From assembly GCA_017410145.1 (NCBI GenBank), contig JAFQRJ010000001.1, positions 1 to 58,088 of the forward strand: a DNA stretch of 58,088 nucleotides, given 5' to 3'. The notes beneath the pieces are model-generated. The model did no database searches, was not told where the DNA came from, and was given only the letters and a program-made list of their open reading frames with translations. Each line of letters starts with the position of its first letter. The first letter of the stretch is position 1. Shown piece after piece: positions 26,878 to 35,870 of the stretch. The position numbers and the translations under genes are program-made. This DNA is from Tyzzerella sp. Its GTDB lineage: Bacteria; Bacillota; Clostridia; Lachnospirales; Lachnospiraceae.

Positions 26878-27951
26878 ATGGCAAAAAAATTAATTGATAT
26901 TTCACATATTTCAAAATCTTACGGTGACAATCTTGTATTAGACGATTTGAACCTTTTTATAAACGAAAATCGCTTCTTAACATTGTTAGGGCCTAGCGGT
27001 TGTGGAAAGACTACACTTTTACGAATTCTAGGTGGCTTTGAAACACCTGACGCAGGAAACATTATTTTTGATGGAGTTGACATCACAAACCTCGCCCCTA
27101 ACAAACGCCAATTAAATACGGTATTCCAAAAGTATGCCCTATTTACCCATATGACAATTGCTGAAAATATTGCTTTTGGCTTGAAAATCAAGGGGAAATC
27201 CAAGGCGTATATCAATGACAAAATCAAATATGCTTTAAAACTTGTTAACTTGGATGGCTATGAAAACCGTATGGCTGACCAATTGAGTGGCGGCCAGCAA
27301 CAACGTATTGCCATTGCGCGTGCGATTGTAAATGAACCAAAAGTCTTATTGTTGGACGAGCCACTAGGCGCACTGGATTTGAAGCTTCGCCAAGACATGC
27401 AATATGAATTGATTCGTTTGAAAAATGAACTTGGCATTACTTTTGTCTATGTTACCCATGACCAAGAGGAAGCCTTGACCATGTCCGATACCATTGTAGT
27501 TATGAATCAAGGTTATATTCAGCAAATCGGTTCCCCTGAACAGATTTATAATGAACCTGAAAATGCGTTTGTAGCTGACTTTATCGGAGAAAGTAACATT
27601 CTCCCTGCCACTATGGTTGAGGATAAATTGGTAAAAATTCTCGGCGTAAATTTCCCATGTGTAGATACCGGATTTGGACGTAACAAACCGGTAGATGCTG
27701 TAATTCGTCCGGAAGACATTGATTTGGTTAAACCAGGCGAAGGTTTACTTGATGGCGTAGTTACTCATTTGATTTTTAAAGGTGTTCACTATGAAATGGA
27801 GGTTACTGCCAACAACTATGAATGGTTGGTTCACAGCACGGACTTCTTCCCTGTCGGAACAGAAGTCGGTATCAAAGTAGACCCATTTGATATTCAAATT
27901 ATGAAAAAACCAGAATCTGAAGATGAGGAGGCCATTCCAATTGAAGAATAG
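26878..27951 (+). CDS. potA: Spermidine/putrescine ABC transporter, ATP-binding subunit
   Basis: A 357-residue ABC ATPase that powers polyamine import. Walker [10 protein letters not shown] is at 38-46, the signature is LSGGQQQR, Walker B is [12 protein letters not shown], and the switch histidine is in [11 protein letters not shown]-terminal TOBE-type regulatory domain (about 270-345) follows, as in PotA and related oligo-anion importers. ATG 26878 has AGGAGGGCTCATA upstream; the frame is open to 26836 but lacks a site there. It is the first gene of the potA-potB-potCD operon. Confidence 0.93.
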   Translation: MAKKLIDISHISKSYGDNLVLDDLNLFINENRFLTLLGPSGCGKTTLLRILGGFETPDAGNIIFDGVDITNLAPNKRQLNTVFQKYALFTHMTIAENIAFGLKIKGKSKAYINDKIKYALKLVNLDGYENRMADQLSGGQQQRIAIARAIVNEPKVLLLDEPLGALDLKLRQDMQYELIRLKNELGITFVYVTHDQEEALTMSDTIVVMNQGYIQQIGSPEQIYNEPENAFVADFIGESNILPATMVEDKLVKILGVNFPCVDTGFGRNKPVDAVIRPEDIDLVKPGEGLLDGVVTHLIFKGVHYEMEVTANNYEWLVHSTDFFPVGTEVGIKVDPFDIQIMKKPESEDEEAIPIEE

Positions 27952-28759
27952 TAAAAAATTATTGACCGGCCCATATCTATTCTGGGCAATTGCATTTATC
28001 ATCATCCCAATTATCATGATTTTCTTTTATGGACTCACGGATGCTGATAACAATTTTACGTTAATGAATCTGGCAGAAATTACTACGCCGGAAAACTTGA
28101 AAGCATTGGGCCTTTCTCTTCTGCTTTCTTTTATCAGTACAGTCATTTGTCTGATTCTCGCATATCCTCTAGCTGTTATTCTTTCGAATAAAAACGTGAA
28201 TCAGTCCAGTTTTATCGTTCTGATTTTTATTCTGCCAATGTGGATGAACTTTTTGCTTCGTACCTTGGCTTGGCAGACATTATTAGAGAAAAACGGTGTT
28301 ATCAATGCGGTGTTATCATTCCTACATTTACCGGAGCTTAACATCATTAATACACCATATGCAATTGTTTTGGGTATGGTTTATAACTTTTTGCCGTTTA
28401 TGGTTCTGCCAATTTATAATGTTTTGATTAAGATTGATAAGGATGTCATCAATGCAGCAAGAGATTTGGGGGCAAATGCGGCACAAGTATTTACGAAAGT
28501 CATTTTACCACTCTCCGTACCTGGTATAATTAGTGGTATCACTATGGTTTTCGTACCTGCACTGACCACCTTTGTTATTTCTGATATCTTGGGAGGAAGT
28601 AAAATATTACTGATTGGAAATGTAATTGAACAGGAATTTACGCAAAGCTACAATTGGCATGTTGGTTCTGGACTTTCACTTGTCCTTATGATTTTCATCA
28701 TATTCAGCATGGCTTTGGTAAGCAAATATGATAAAGATGGGGAGGGAACGGCATTTTGA
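27941..28759 (+). CDS. potB: Polyamine ABC transporter permease, first subunit
   Basis: A 272-residue membrane protein with about six transmembrane helices and the permease EAA loop ([26 protein letters not shown]) that docks onto PotA. A TTG at 27941 is the likely start: GAGGAGG lies 9 bp upstream. The alternative ATG at 27923 sits on top of that ribosome-binding site. The TTG start overlaps the potA stop by 11 bp, so translation is coupled. It pairs with the PotC-like half of the next gene. Confidence 0.9.
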   Translation: MKNSKKLLTGPYLFWAIAFIIIPIIMIFFYGLTDADNNFTLMNLAEITTPENLKALGLSLLLSFISTVICLILAYPLAVILSNKNVNQSSFIVLIFILPMWMNFLLRTLAWQTLLEKNGVINAVLSFLHLPELNIINTPYAIVLGMVYNFLPFMVLPIYNVLIKIDKDVINAARDLGANAAQVFTKVILPLSVPGIISGITMVFVPALTTFVISDILGGSKILLIGNVIEQEFTQSYNWHVGSGLSLVLMIFIIFSMALVSKYDKDGEGTAF

Positions 28760-30657
28760 TTAAATCAATGATACAAAAAATGTACCTGGGGCTGATTCTT
28801 CTTCTCCTTTATGCACCGATTGTGACATTAATCGTACTGTCTTTTAACAGTTCGAAAACACGATCTAAATGGGGTGGATTTTCGCTCAAATGGTATGCAA
28901 GTTTATTTGAAAATGCAGATATTATGAATGCATTATATACAACCTTGATTATTGCACTTTTATCTGCATTGATTTCTACTTTAATCGGAACTGCAGCCGC
29001 TATAGGCATGCAGGCGCTGAATAACAAATTCCGCACTACCATGATGGCAATCACAAACATACCGATGCTGAATGCTGACATTGTAACCGGTATTTCTCTC
29101 ATGCTTTTATTTATTGCATGCAGAGCATTTTACCCATCTTTTTCATTTGGCTTTGCAACGGTATTATTGGCGCACATTACTTTTAATATTCCGTATGTCA
29201 TACTAAGTGTCATACCAAAATTAAAGCAAACAAACAAGTATACTTATGAGGCTGCATTAGACCTGGGGGCATCTCCGATATACGCCTTTTTCAAGGTGGT
29301 ATTTCCGGATATTTTTCCTGGCGTTTGTTCCGGATTTTTACTTGCTTTTACCATGTCACTGGATGATTTTGTAATCACCCACTTTACAACAGGTGCCGGC
29401 GTGCATACGCTGTCAACAAAGATTTACAGTGAAGTGCGAAAAGGAATCAAACCTGAAATGTATGCCCTTTCCACTCTCCTGTTCGTAACGGTATTATTTC
29501 TACTTATTGTAGTAAATACTGCTCCGGAACAAAATACAAGCAATAAAAAACTAGTTCGAAAAGCACCAAGCAAGTTTAGTCGCATAGCCAATATCGCGTT
29601 TCGCCGTGTTGTGCCTGCTCTTTTGGTTCTTGTCATTGTGGGTGGCGGATTTTTCTACGGTGCACAAAACAGAGCCTCTGCCGGTGAACAAGTGGTTGTA
29701 TATAACTGGGGTGAATATATTGACCCTAAAGTACTGGATATGTTTGAAGAAGAAACCGGAATTAATGTGGTTTACGAAGAATTTGAAACCAATGAAAGCA
29801 TGTATCCGAAAGTACAAGCCGGTGCTGTTTCTTATGATTTGGTCTGTCCTTCAGATTACATGATTCAACGTATGTTAGAGAACAATCTGCTTGCTGAGAT
29901 TAATTTTGATAACATTCCAAATCTCAAATATATTGGCCAACAATATTTGGAACAGTCAAAAGCATTTGACCCTGAAAACAAATATAGCGTTCCTTATTGT
30001 TGGGGAACTGTGGGAATCCTTTATAATAAAACCATGGTGGACGAACCTATTGATAGTTGGTCCGTGTTATGGGACGAAAAATACGAGGACCAGATTCTGA
30101 TGCAAAACAGCGTGCGTGATGCCTTTGGGATTGCCTTGAAATACCTTGGATACTCGCTGAATTCAACGGACTTAGACGAACTGCAAGCTGCAAAAGAATT
30201 GCTCATGGAGCAAAAACCATTAGTACAAGCATATGTGGTAGATCAAGTTCGCGATAAAATGATTAGTAACGAAGCCGCCTTAGGCGTCATCTATTCCGGT
30301 GAAGCAATTTATACTCAATCAGAAAATCCTGATTTAGAGTATGTAATTCCAAAAGAAGGCTCTAATGTATGGATTGACTCGTGGGTTATTCCAAAGAATG
30401 CAAAGAACAAGGAAAATGCAGAAGCTTTTATCAACTTCTTATGTCGTCCGGAGATTGCAAAAATGAATTTTGATTATATCACATATTCAACTCCAAACAC
30501 AGCGGCTCGGGATTTGATTGAAGACGATGCAATCAGAGACAGCACAATTGCATTCCCTAACGACAGTGAATTATCACGTTGCGAAACCTATCAATACCTT
30601 GGCACAAAATTTGATGAGATTTATACAGAATTGTGGCGAGAAATTAAATCGAAATAA
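28756..30657 (+). CDS. potCD: Fused polyamine permease and substrate-binding protein (PotC-PotD)
   Basis: A 633-residue fusion. Residues 1-~255 are a PotC-type permease with six helices and the EAA loop at 165-186 (EAALDLGASPIYAFFKVVFP). A basic linker follows, then a further transmembrane helix at ~286-303. Residues 312-633 are a PotD-like binding protein (VVVYNWGEYIDP, then VPYCWGTVGILYN). The binding domain is thus tethered to the membrane by its own helix instead of being a lipoprotein. The fusion is continuous, with no frameshift. The likely start is TTG 28756, with GGAGGG upstream, overlapping the potB stop. Such fusions are known in some Firmicutes. Confidence 0.93.
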   Translation: MIKSMIQKMYLGLILLLLYAPIVTLIVLSFNSSKTRSKWGGFSLKWYASLFENADIMNALYTTLIIALLSALISTLIGTAAAIGMQALNNKFRTTMMAITNIPMLNADIVTGISLMLLFIACRAFYPSFSFGFATVLLAHITFNIPYVILSVIPKLKQTNKYTYEAALDLGASPIYAFFKVVFPDIFPGVCSGFLLAFTMSLDDFVITHFTTGAGVHTLSTKIYSEVRKGIKPEMYALSTLLFVTVLFLLIVVNTAPEQNTSNKKLVRKAPSKFSRIANIAFRRVVPALLVLVIVGGGFFYGAQNRASAGEQVVVYNWGEYIDPKVLDMFEEETGINVVYEEFETNESMYPKVQAGAVSYDLVCPSDYMIQRMLENNLLAEINFDNIPNLKYIGQQYLEQSKAFDPENKYSVPYCWGTVGILYNKTMVDEPIDSWSVLWDEKYEDQILMQNSVRDAFGIALKYLGYSLNSTDLDELQAAKELLMEQKPLVQAYVVDQVRDKMISNEAALGVIYSGEAIYTQSENPDLEYVIPKEGSNVWIDSWVIPKNAKNKENAEAFINFLCRPEIAKMNFDYITYSTPNTAARDLIEDDAIRDSTIAFPNDSELSRCETYQYLGTKFDEIYTELWREIKSK

Positions 30658-30692
30658 AGGAATATTAGTTGAATTCTTATTTGGTTTAGTAT

Positions 30693-31072
30693 TACGGTGC
30701 AGGAAGTAGACTTTACTTTTTGCACCGTAAATAATGTGGTTTTAGTGCTTGATTTAATTATTATTTTTAAGAACTACGGTTTGTTAAGAAGATATTCACA
30801 ATTACACCGTAGCTTATTATTTTTCAGTTTGAATTTTACTGTATGATTTTCATAATTTAAATAGCACACCGTATTATTCATCATACAATGTTATGTTTTA
30901 CGGTGAAAAATATCAAATCAATTATCTTAGCCGTATCATATAACTTTTAACCACACAGATTAATAATCAATCTACGGTGTAATCATTACAATTTTAGATT
31001 CGCACCGTAATAGCCCATTGCCATACTCAACCAACTACGGTGCAACACATACAATTATACTCATACTCCGTA
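30693..31072. repeat. Phased dyad-repeat array 2 (six units)
   Basis: Units of TACGGTGY, 21 bp, inverted arm start at 30693, 30775, 30837, 30899, 30973 and 31036, each 37 bp. Spacing between starts is 82, 62, 62, 74 and 63 bp. Several arms have decayed (TACTGTAT at 30837, TAGCCGTA at 30928, ACTCCGTA at 31065), yet every one stays at the exact 21-bp distance from its partner. The array fills the gap between the pot operon and the pseudouridine synthase gene and stops about 12 bp before that gene's ribosome-binding site. No other feature is visible in the gap. Confidence 0.9.
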
Positions 31073-31095
31073 AAAACCATAAAACAGGAGGCCCT

Positions 31096-31980
31096 ATGAA
31101 GCGCATTTTCAATTATACTATTCCAACTGAATATGACGGACGTACTCTTTTATCCTTTTTAAAAGAAAAACATTTCTCTGCTCCTGTCATCACACATTTG
31201 AAACGCACAGAAAATGGTATCCTGTTAAATGGTGTATGGGGCAGAGTTCGTGATATTTTACACACAAATGACATTCTTACAATTAATTTAATTGAATCAG
31301 AAGTTTCCGAAAACATTGTACCTACTAATCTCCCATTAGACATTGTATATGAGGATGAAGATATTTTAATTATCAACAAGAGGTCCAACACTCCAATTCA
31401 TCCTTCTCAAGGGAACTATGATAATACACTTGCAAATGCCGTTGCATATTATTTTCGGGAAAAAGGAGAAGCTTTTACCTATCGTTGCATCAACAGACTT
31501 GATCGTGATACAACGGGCCTTCTCATATTAGCAAAGCATATGCACAGCGCTTCTATTCTATCAAACATGGTGCAAAAACGAGAAATTCATCGAGAATACT
31601 TGGCTATAGCTACAGGCAAGGTCCCACAAGAGGGAACTATTGTTGCCCCGATTGCTCGAGTAGACGGCTCGACTATTGAACGTTGTGTTAATGAAGAAAA
31701 CGGTGAATATGCTTGTACTCATTACAAAACTTTAATGAACAAAAATGGGTACTCTCTTGTTTCATTGAAACTTGAAACCGGAAGAACACATCAGATACGT
31801 GTTCACATGAAGCATATCGAACACCCCTTGCCGGGAGATTTTTTATATAATCCAGATTATACTGTTATTAACCGACAGGCACTTCATTCACATAAGTTAA
31901 GTTTTAAGCATCCTATAACTGGAGAAATGATGGAAATTATTGCTGAATTGCCAGATGATATGAAAAAGATTATAGAGTAA
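31096..31980 (+). CDS. RluA-family pseudouridine synthase
   Basis: A 294-residue enzyme that converts uridine to pseudouridine in rRNA or tRNA. It has an N-terminal S4-like RNA-binding region (about 12-75) and the catalytic motif RLDRDTTGLLILAK with Asp136 as nucleophile. The downstream segments LKLETGRTHQIRVHMKHI and HSHKLSFKHP are typical of the family. ATG 31096 is preceded by ACAGGAGGCCCT; the frame is open to 31018 but those codons lie in repeat array 2. RluA, RluC and RluD paralogues cannot be told apart here, so no symbol is given. Confidence 0.92.
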   Translation: MKRIFNYTIPTEYDGRTLLSFLKEKHFSAPVITHLKRTENGILLNGVWGRVRDILHTNDILTINLIESEVSENIVPTNLPLDIVYEDEDILIINKRSNTPIHPSQGNYDNTLANAVAYYFREKGEAFTYRCINRLDRDTTGLLILAKHMHSASILSNMVQKREIHREYLAIATGKVPQEGTIVAPIARVDGSTIERCVNEENGEYACTHYKTLMNKNGYSLVSLKLETGRTHQIRVHMKHIEHPLPGDFLYNPDYTVINRQALHSHKLSFKHPITGEMMEIIAELPDDMKKIIE

Positions 31981-32336
31981 ATTCTTTTAACATTTGTTCT
32001 ACTATTTTCATATCTAAAGGTTTATGAAGTGTTTCAAATGTAACTAGAAGATTTTTGCCTATGTATATCCCGTTTTTTGCATAATCTTCTAGTTTTTTTA
32101 TTGCTGTCTCGCTGTACGTTGGATCATCGTTCCGAAACCAGTTTGCTATTCTTTGCTGATATATATTTTCCTTTCTTTTGCAAACTTTCTTGTTTGTGAT
32201 AATATTGCACTGAACCATTTGACTTTGAGAGTACCAAACTACCTTCTGGTGCCTTTTTTAGTGATTTTGCTACTCTTTTTTCTAAAACTTCTAGCTGTTT
32301 TCTCTTTTTTTGTAACGTTTCTTTTATTTTTTTCAT
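31970..32336 (-). pseudogene. Decayed gene: two ends of one protein joined out of frame
   Basis: A good ribosome-binding site (AGGAGG) and ATG at 32336 open a basic 70-residue frame (MKKIKETLQKKRKQLEVLEK, KKAPEGSLVLSKSNGSVQYY) that stops at 32124. A second frame overlapping it and ending at 31970 supplies an unrelated-looking C-terminal part (WFRNDDPTYSETAIKKLEDY, NGIYIGKNLLVTFET). From memory, these resemble the opening and closing segments of one uncharacterised clostridial protein family of roughly 250-300 residues. The middle would then be deleted with a frame shift. Exact family and any nuclease-like function are uncertain. It lies between repeat arrays 2 and 3 and converges on the pseudouridine synthase. 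Confidence 0.6.
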
Positions 32337-32374
32337 ATTTGAATACCTCCTAGATTATTGAAATTTGTAGAGTA

Positions 32375-32691
32375 TACGGTTTGAAAAGCTTATTTTCTTA
32401 TCTGCACCGTACTAATTTTAGATTTTAAATTTGATTTTTGGGAATTTACGGTGTGATGTGTTTCTTTGTTCTTTTACACCGTATATATTGAATTAATATA
32501 AATATGAAATTATAAGATTTACGGTGCAAACTATCATTTTCTATTTATACACCGTATGAAAATAAATTTGATTGAGAATTGTTACGGTGTACATCTAGAA
32601 TCTTTAAACATACACTGTAATTTTCAGGAAAGCCCTGAATTAAACCATACATTTTACGGTGTGGCAATTCTTATTCTCTCACCACACCGCA
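32375..32691. repeat. Phased dyad-repeat array 3 (five units)
   Basis: Units start at 32375, 32447, 32520, 32583 and 32655. All have a 21-bp spacer between arms, and starts are 72, 73, 63 and 72 bp apart. Arms are well preserved (TACGGTGT at three, TACGGTGC at one, TACGGTTT at one). The array lies between the start of the decayed gene at 32336 and the end of the uridine kinase-like gene at 32729, and nothing else is recognisable there. Confidence 0.9.
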
Positions 32692-32728
32692 AAAAACATG
32701 TTTCATCGCAAAGCATCAACTTCAACTG

Positions 32729-34396
32729 TTATATCTGAAAGCATCCGCCACCAATAAACTCTTTTAACAATGAATTTGCCGGCACATGCTCGCTTCCAAT
32801 GCCCACGAAGTAATCCAAGAATTTTAACAAGCGTTTTGCTTCGATATATTCCTCGCAATCTTTTCCAATACCAAACAAAACCGGCTCAGCATACTGTTTC
32901 AAAACTGCCAATTCATAAATAAGTGCAGAATTAAACATTACATCTGCCTCTTCCTGATATGGGAATATATTTTCTTCTTCTCCTCTTCTAACGGAAGGCC
33001 ACATTGCAATCGTTTCTTTTGCATTGGTCCCACGCGTTCTTGCATCACGCACCATTCGTCTCAAAAGTCTTCCATCCGTAGTTGGAATTCGATTGTGCTC
33101 ATCAATATTCAACTGGGTCAACGCACTGATATAAATCTTAAACTTGTTCTCCTTTGGCAACTGATAGGTAAGTGCATCATTCAAACAGTGAATGCCTTCA
33201 ATTACAAGAACATCATGTTCCCCAAGTTTTTTAGTTTTTCCATTATATTCTCGTTTTCCAGTTTTAAAATTAAAGTTTGGAAGTTCCACTTCTTTTCCTG
33301 CAAGAAGATCAGTCATATCCTTGTTAAACTGTCTTACATCAATGGCCTCCAAGCACTCGTAATTATAATTGCCATCCTCATCTCTTGGCGTGTCTTCTCT
33401 ATTCACAAAATAATTATCAACTGCAATTGGATGAGGGATGATTCCATGTGCACGAAGTTGTATGGATAAACGGTGCGAAAAAGTAGTTTTTCCAGAGGAT
33501 GAAGGGCCTGCAATCAAGATAAATTTCACATTCTCTCGATCCACTATGGTTCGCGCAATATCACCAATCTTCTTTTCCTGCAGGGCTTCCTGTACCAATA
33601 TGGTTTCCTGTAACCTCCCTTGGGTAACTGCTTCATTCAAATCAGCCACTGTCTGAATGCCAAGCATATCTCCCCACTTAGATGACTCATCCAATACCTG
33701 GAACAGCTTCTGTCGCGGCTTAAAAGGCGGTACAACCGTCGGATTTTTACTTTCCGGCATCTGTATCACAAATCCATCACCATACAGATATAGTTCAAAA
33801 TACGGCAAATAAGAAGCATCCGGAACCATATATCCATAGTAATAGTCTTCAAACTCATTCATACTATAGATATTTACCTTAGAAACCCGGCGGTATTCAA
33901 ATAATCGTTCCTTGTCATGCATGCCATGCTGTTTAAACAAAGCAACCGCTTCATCTGTATGAACGCTCCGTTTCTCGATTGGCATTTTTGCCTCTACCAT
34001 TTCCAGCATTCTTCTCTTTACCGCTGCAAGGAATTCCTCATTGATTACTACTCCTCCAGATACGGTGCAGTAATATCCCTTATCCACGGAAAAATCAATC
34101 CGCACCTTGCATGATTTATCATGATTACAAATATCGTGAATTGCCTTCACTAACATCAAACACAAACTTCGCTTGTAGGTTTGATTTCCTACGGAGTCTC
34201 CGGTTGTAATAAATTTCAGTTCACAATCCCGCTTTAATGTTTTCTTCAACTCGAAAAGTCGGTTTTTCTCACACCCAAGAACAATTGTATGCTCGTACTG
34301 GCTTTGAAACTCTTTGGCTATGGCCTCAAAAGTTGTTCCTTCATCATATGTGTGAATCATATCGTTTACTTTGACCTGATATTGTCTCTTTTCCAT
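32729..34396 (-). CDS. Uridine kinase-like nucleoside kinase with N-terminal TGS/ThrRS-like region
   Basis: A 555-residue protein. Its N-terminal ~260 residues resemble the TGS and editing-domain region of threonyl-tRNA synthetases. From ~285 there is a P-loop kinase of the uridine kinase/phosphoribulokinase family, with Walker A GPSSSGKTT at 297-305 and a substrate segment around VDNYFVNREDTPRD. This architecture is common in Clostridia and is usually labelled uridine kinase or nucleoside kinase. The true substrate is not established. ATG 34396 has ATAGGAGGAGACGGT upstream, 20 bp after the Nif3 gene, so the longer frame to 34471 is rejected. Confidence 0.87.
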   Translation of the reverse strand: MEKRQYQVKVNDMIHTYDEGTTFEAIAKEFQSQYEHTIVLGCEKNRLFELKKTLKRDCELKFITTGDSVGNQTYKRSLCLMLVKAIHDICNHDKSCKVRIDFSVDKGYYCTVSGGVVINEEFLAAVKRRMLEMVEAKMPIEKRSVHTDEAVALFKQHGMHDKERLFEYRRVSKVNIYSMNEFEDYYYGYMVPDASYLPYFELYLYGDGFVIQMPESKNPTVVPPFKPRQKLFQVLDESSKWGDMLGIQTVADLNEAVTQGRLQETILVQEALQEKKIGDIARTIVDRENVKFILIAGPSSSGKTTFSHRLSIQLRAHGIIPHPIAVDNYFVNREDTPRDEDGNYNYECLEAIDVRQFNKDMTDLLAGKEVELPNFNFKTGKREYNGKTKKLGEHDVLVIEGIHCLNDALTYQLPKENKFKIYISALTQLNIDEHNRIPTTDGRLLRRMVRDARTRGTNAKETIAMWPSVRRGEEENIFPYQEEADVMFNSALIYELAVLKQYAEPVLFGIGKDCEEYIEAKRLLKFLDYFVGIGSEHVPANSLLKEFIGGGCFQI

Positions 34397-34416
34397 ACCG
34401 TCTCCTCCTATTGGAT

Positions 34417-35193
34417 TTAAATTACATGAAATGGATTCGTTTTTTTCGCTGTCACAACCCCAACGCCGCAAATCTTTTCTTTCATAAATTCTGCAACATC
34501 TTCGATAAAAATATGCTCCAAACCATAGTGTCCTGCATCGATGATAAATAATCCTCTCTCCACTGCATCAAGGCCCTCATGATGGTCGATATCCCCTGTT
34601 ACGAGCACTTGTGCGCCCTCAGCAAGAGCAAATTCTGACATATGTTTTCCGGATCCCGGCGAAATTGCTACACGTTGTATCTTCTCATTCAGATTTCCAA
34701 ACACCTTTACCGTATCTAAATGAAATCTCTCTTTCACCAATTCGCAGCACTCCTGCAATGACATCTCTGATTTCAACATCCCAACTCTGCCAATTCCTTC
34801 TCGGGTTTCATCATCTGTCACTTCCAGTACCTTCCTGTCATCCAGCCCTAAAATCGCACCTGAAAGTTCCGCCATACCAAGAACATCATAATTCGTATGC
34901 ATGGCATAATAGGAAATATCGTGTTGTAATAATTTTACAACACGACTACCTATATAATCCTCATCTGTAATTGTTTTAAGTGGTGAAAATAGCAATGGGT
35001 GATGCGTAATCAACATGTCTGCTTTGCAGGAAATAGCATCCTCAATCACTTCATTTGTCGCATCTAATGCTACATAGATGGAATTCACTTCCTTATCCAT
35101 GCGACCAACCAACAATCCCACATTATCCCACTCAAGGGCTGCATGCTTTGGATATGTAGTTTCAATCACCTTCATAATATCTCTGCAAAGCAT
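34417..35193 (-). CDS. Nif3-like dinuclear metal-centre protein
   Basis: A 258-residue member of the NIF3/YbgI family, ring-shaped proteins holding two metal ions. Metal-ligand segments are visible as ITHHPLLF (His pair), MHTNYD and a C-terminal DAGHYGLEH with its downstream glutamate. The cellular reaction is not firmly known. The start at 35193 (MLCRDIMKVIE) has GGAGGCAATCGAGT in front and overlaps the trmK coding region by 32 bp; ATG 35175 is a weaker alternative. It follows trmK as in many Firmicutes. Confidence 0.88.
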   Translation of the reverse strand: MLCRDIMKVIETTYPKHAALEWDNVGLLVGRMDKEVNSIYVALDATNEVIEDAISCKADMLITHHPLLFSPLKTITDEDYIGSRVVKLLQHDISYYAMHTNYDVLGMAELSGAILGLDDRKVLEVTDDETREGIGRVGMLKSEMSLQECCELVKERFHLDTVKVFGNLNEKIQRVAISPGSGKHMSEFALAEGAQVLVTGDIDHHEGLDAVERGLFIIDAGHYGLEHIFIEDVAEFMKEKICGVGVVTAKKTNPFHVI

Positions 35194-35863
35194 ACTCGAT
35201 TGCCTCCAATTCTTCTTGTATTTCTTTTTTGCGAATTTCGATATGTTCACCAAAATTCGTTTCCAAATTTGATAAAATTGTTGTTTTTTTCTTTTTCTCT
35301 TTATTTAAAAATGCCTTTAAAACAAGATTCTTTTTTTCTAACAACAATTTTCCGTAACATAGTTCTATCTTATGATATGTTGAAGGATAACCGTTGATTA
35401 CACGGAACATGGGATAGAATTTCCCTTCATCAAACACCATATCCTCTTCCACAATAACATATGCATGATTACACAAATATTCTCGTACCTTTTGTACTTC
35501 AGACTGTGGCTGAAGCACGAACTCTTTCAAATTTCGAAAAACTTCTTCTCCATCTTCCAAAATCTTAATCGTGAGCGCACCTCCCATGCCTGCAATCACA
35601 ACACACTCACACTCGCCTACTTCTAAAGCACGAACTCCGTCTGATAATCTTGTCTCAATTCTAGAATTCATTCTGTAGGCTGCAATATGTTCTTTTGCTC
35701 GAAGTAACGGCCCTTTATTTACATCAAGAGCATATGCTTTTGGAGATTTCTCTGCCTCAATCAAATAGATTGGAATATAACCGTGGTCTGTCCCAACATC
35801 AGCAACAACCAGACCATCACTAATCAAATCTGCAACAGCCTGCAATCTTCTTGATAGTTCCAT
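35162..35863 (-). CDS. trmK: tRNA (adenine-22-N1)-methyltransferase
   Basis: A 233-residue SAM-dependent methyltransferase of the TrmK family, which methylates A22 in bacterial tRNAs. The SAM-binding motif is VADVGTDHGYIPIYL near residue 20, the acidic SAM-contact is in YALDVNKGPL, and the catalytic region is VIAGMGGALTIKIL. A C-terminal coiled-coil (about 165-230, rich in Lys and Glu) is typical. It lies directly downstream of rpoD and overlaps the Nif3 gene, a conserved order in Gram-positive bacteria. Confidence 0.93.
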   Translation of the reverse strand: MELSRRLQAVADLISDGLVVADVGTDHGYIPIYLIEAEKSPKAYALDVNKGPLLRAKEHIAAYRMNSRIETRLSDGVRALEVGECECVVIAGMGGALTIKILEDGEEVFRNLKEFVLQPQSEVQKVREYLCNHAYVIVEEDMVFDEGKFYPMFRVINGYPSTYHKIELCYGKLLLEKKNLVLKAFLNKEKKKKTTILSNLETNFGEHIEIRKKEIQEELEAIEYALQRYYEGD

Positions 35864-35870
35864 AATACAC

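Noticed and set aside
34061-34068. TACGGTGC half-site inside the uridine kinase-like gene (also ACACCGTA at 53203-53210 in the SEC-C gene)
   Set aside because: No partner arm at the 21- or 22-bp distance, and both lie in conserved coding sequence, so they are chance matches.
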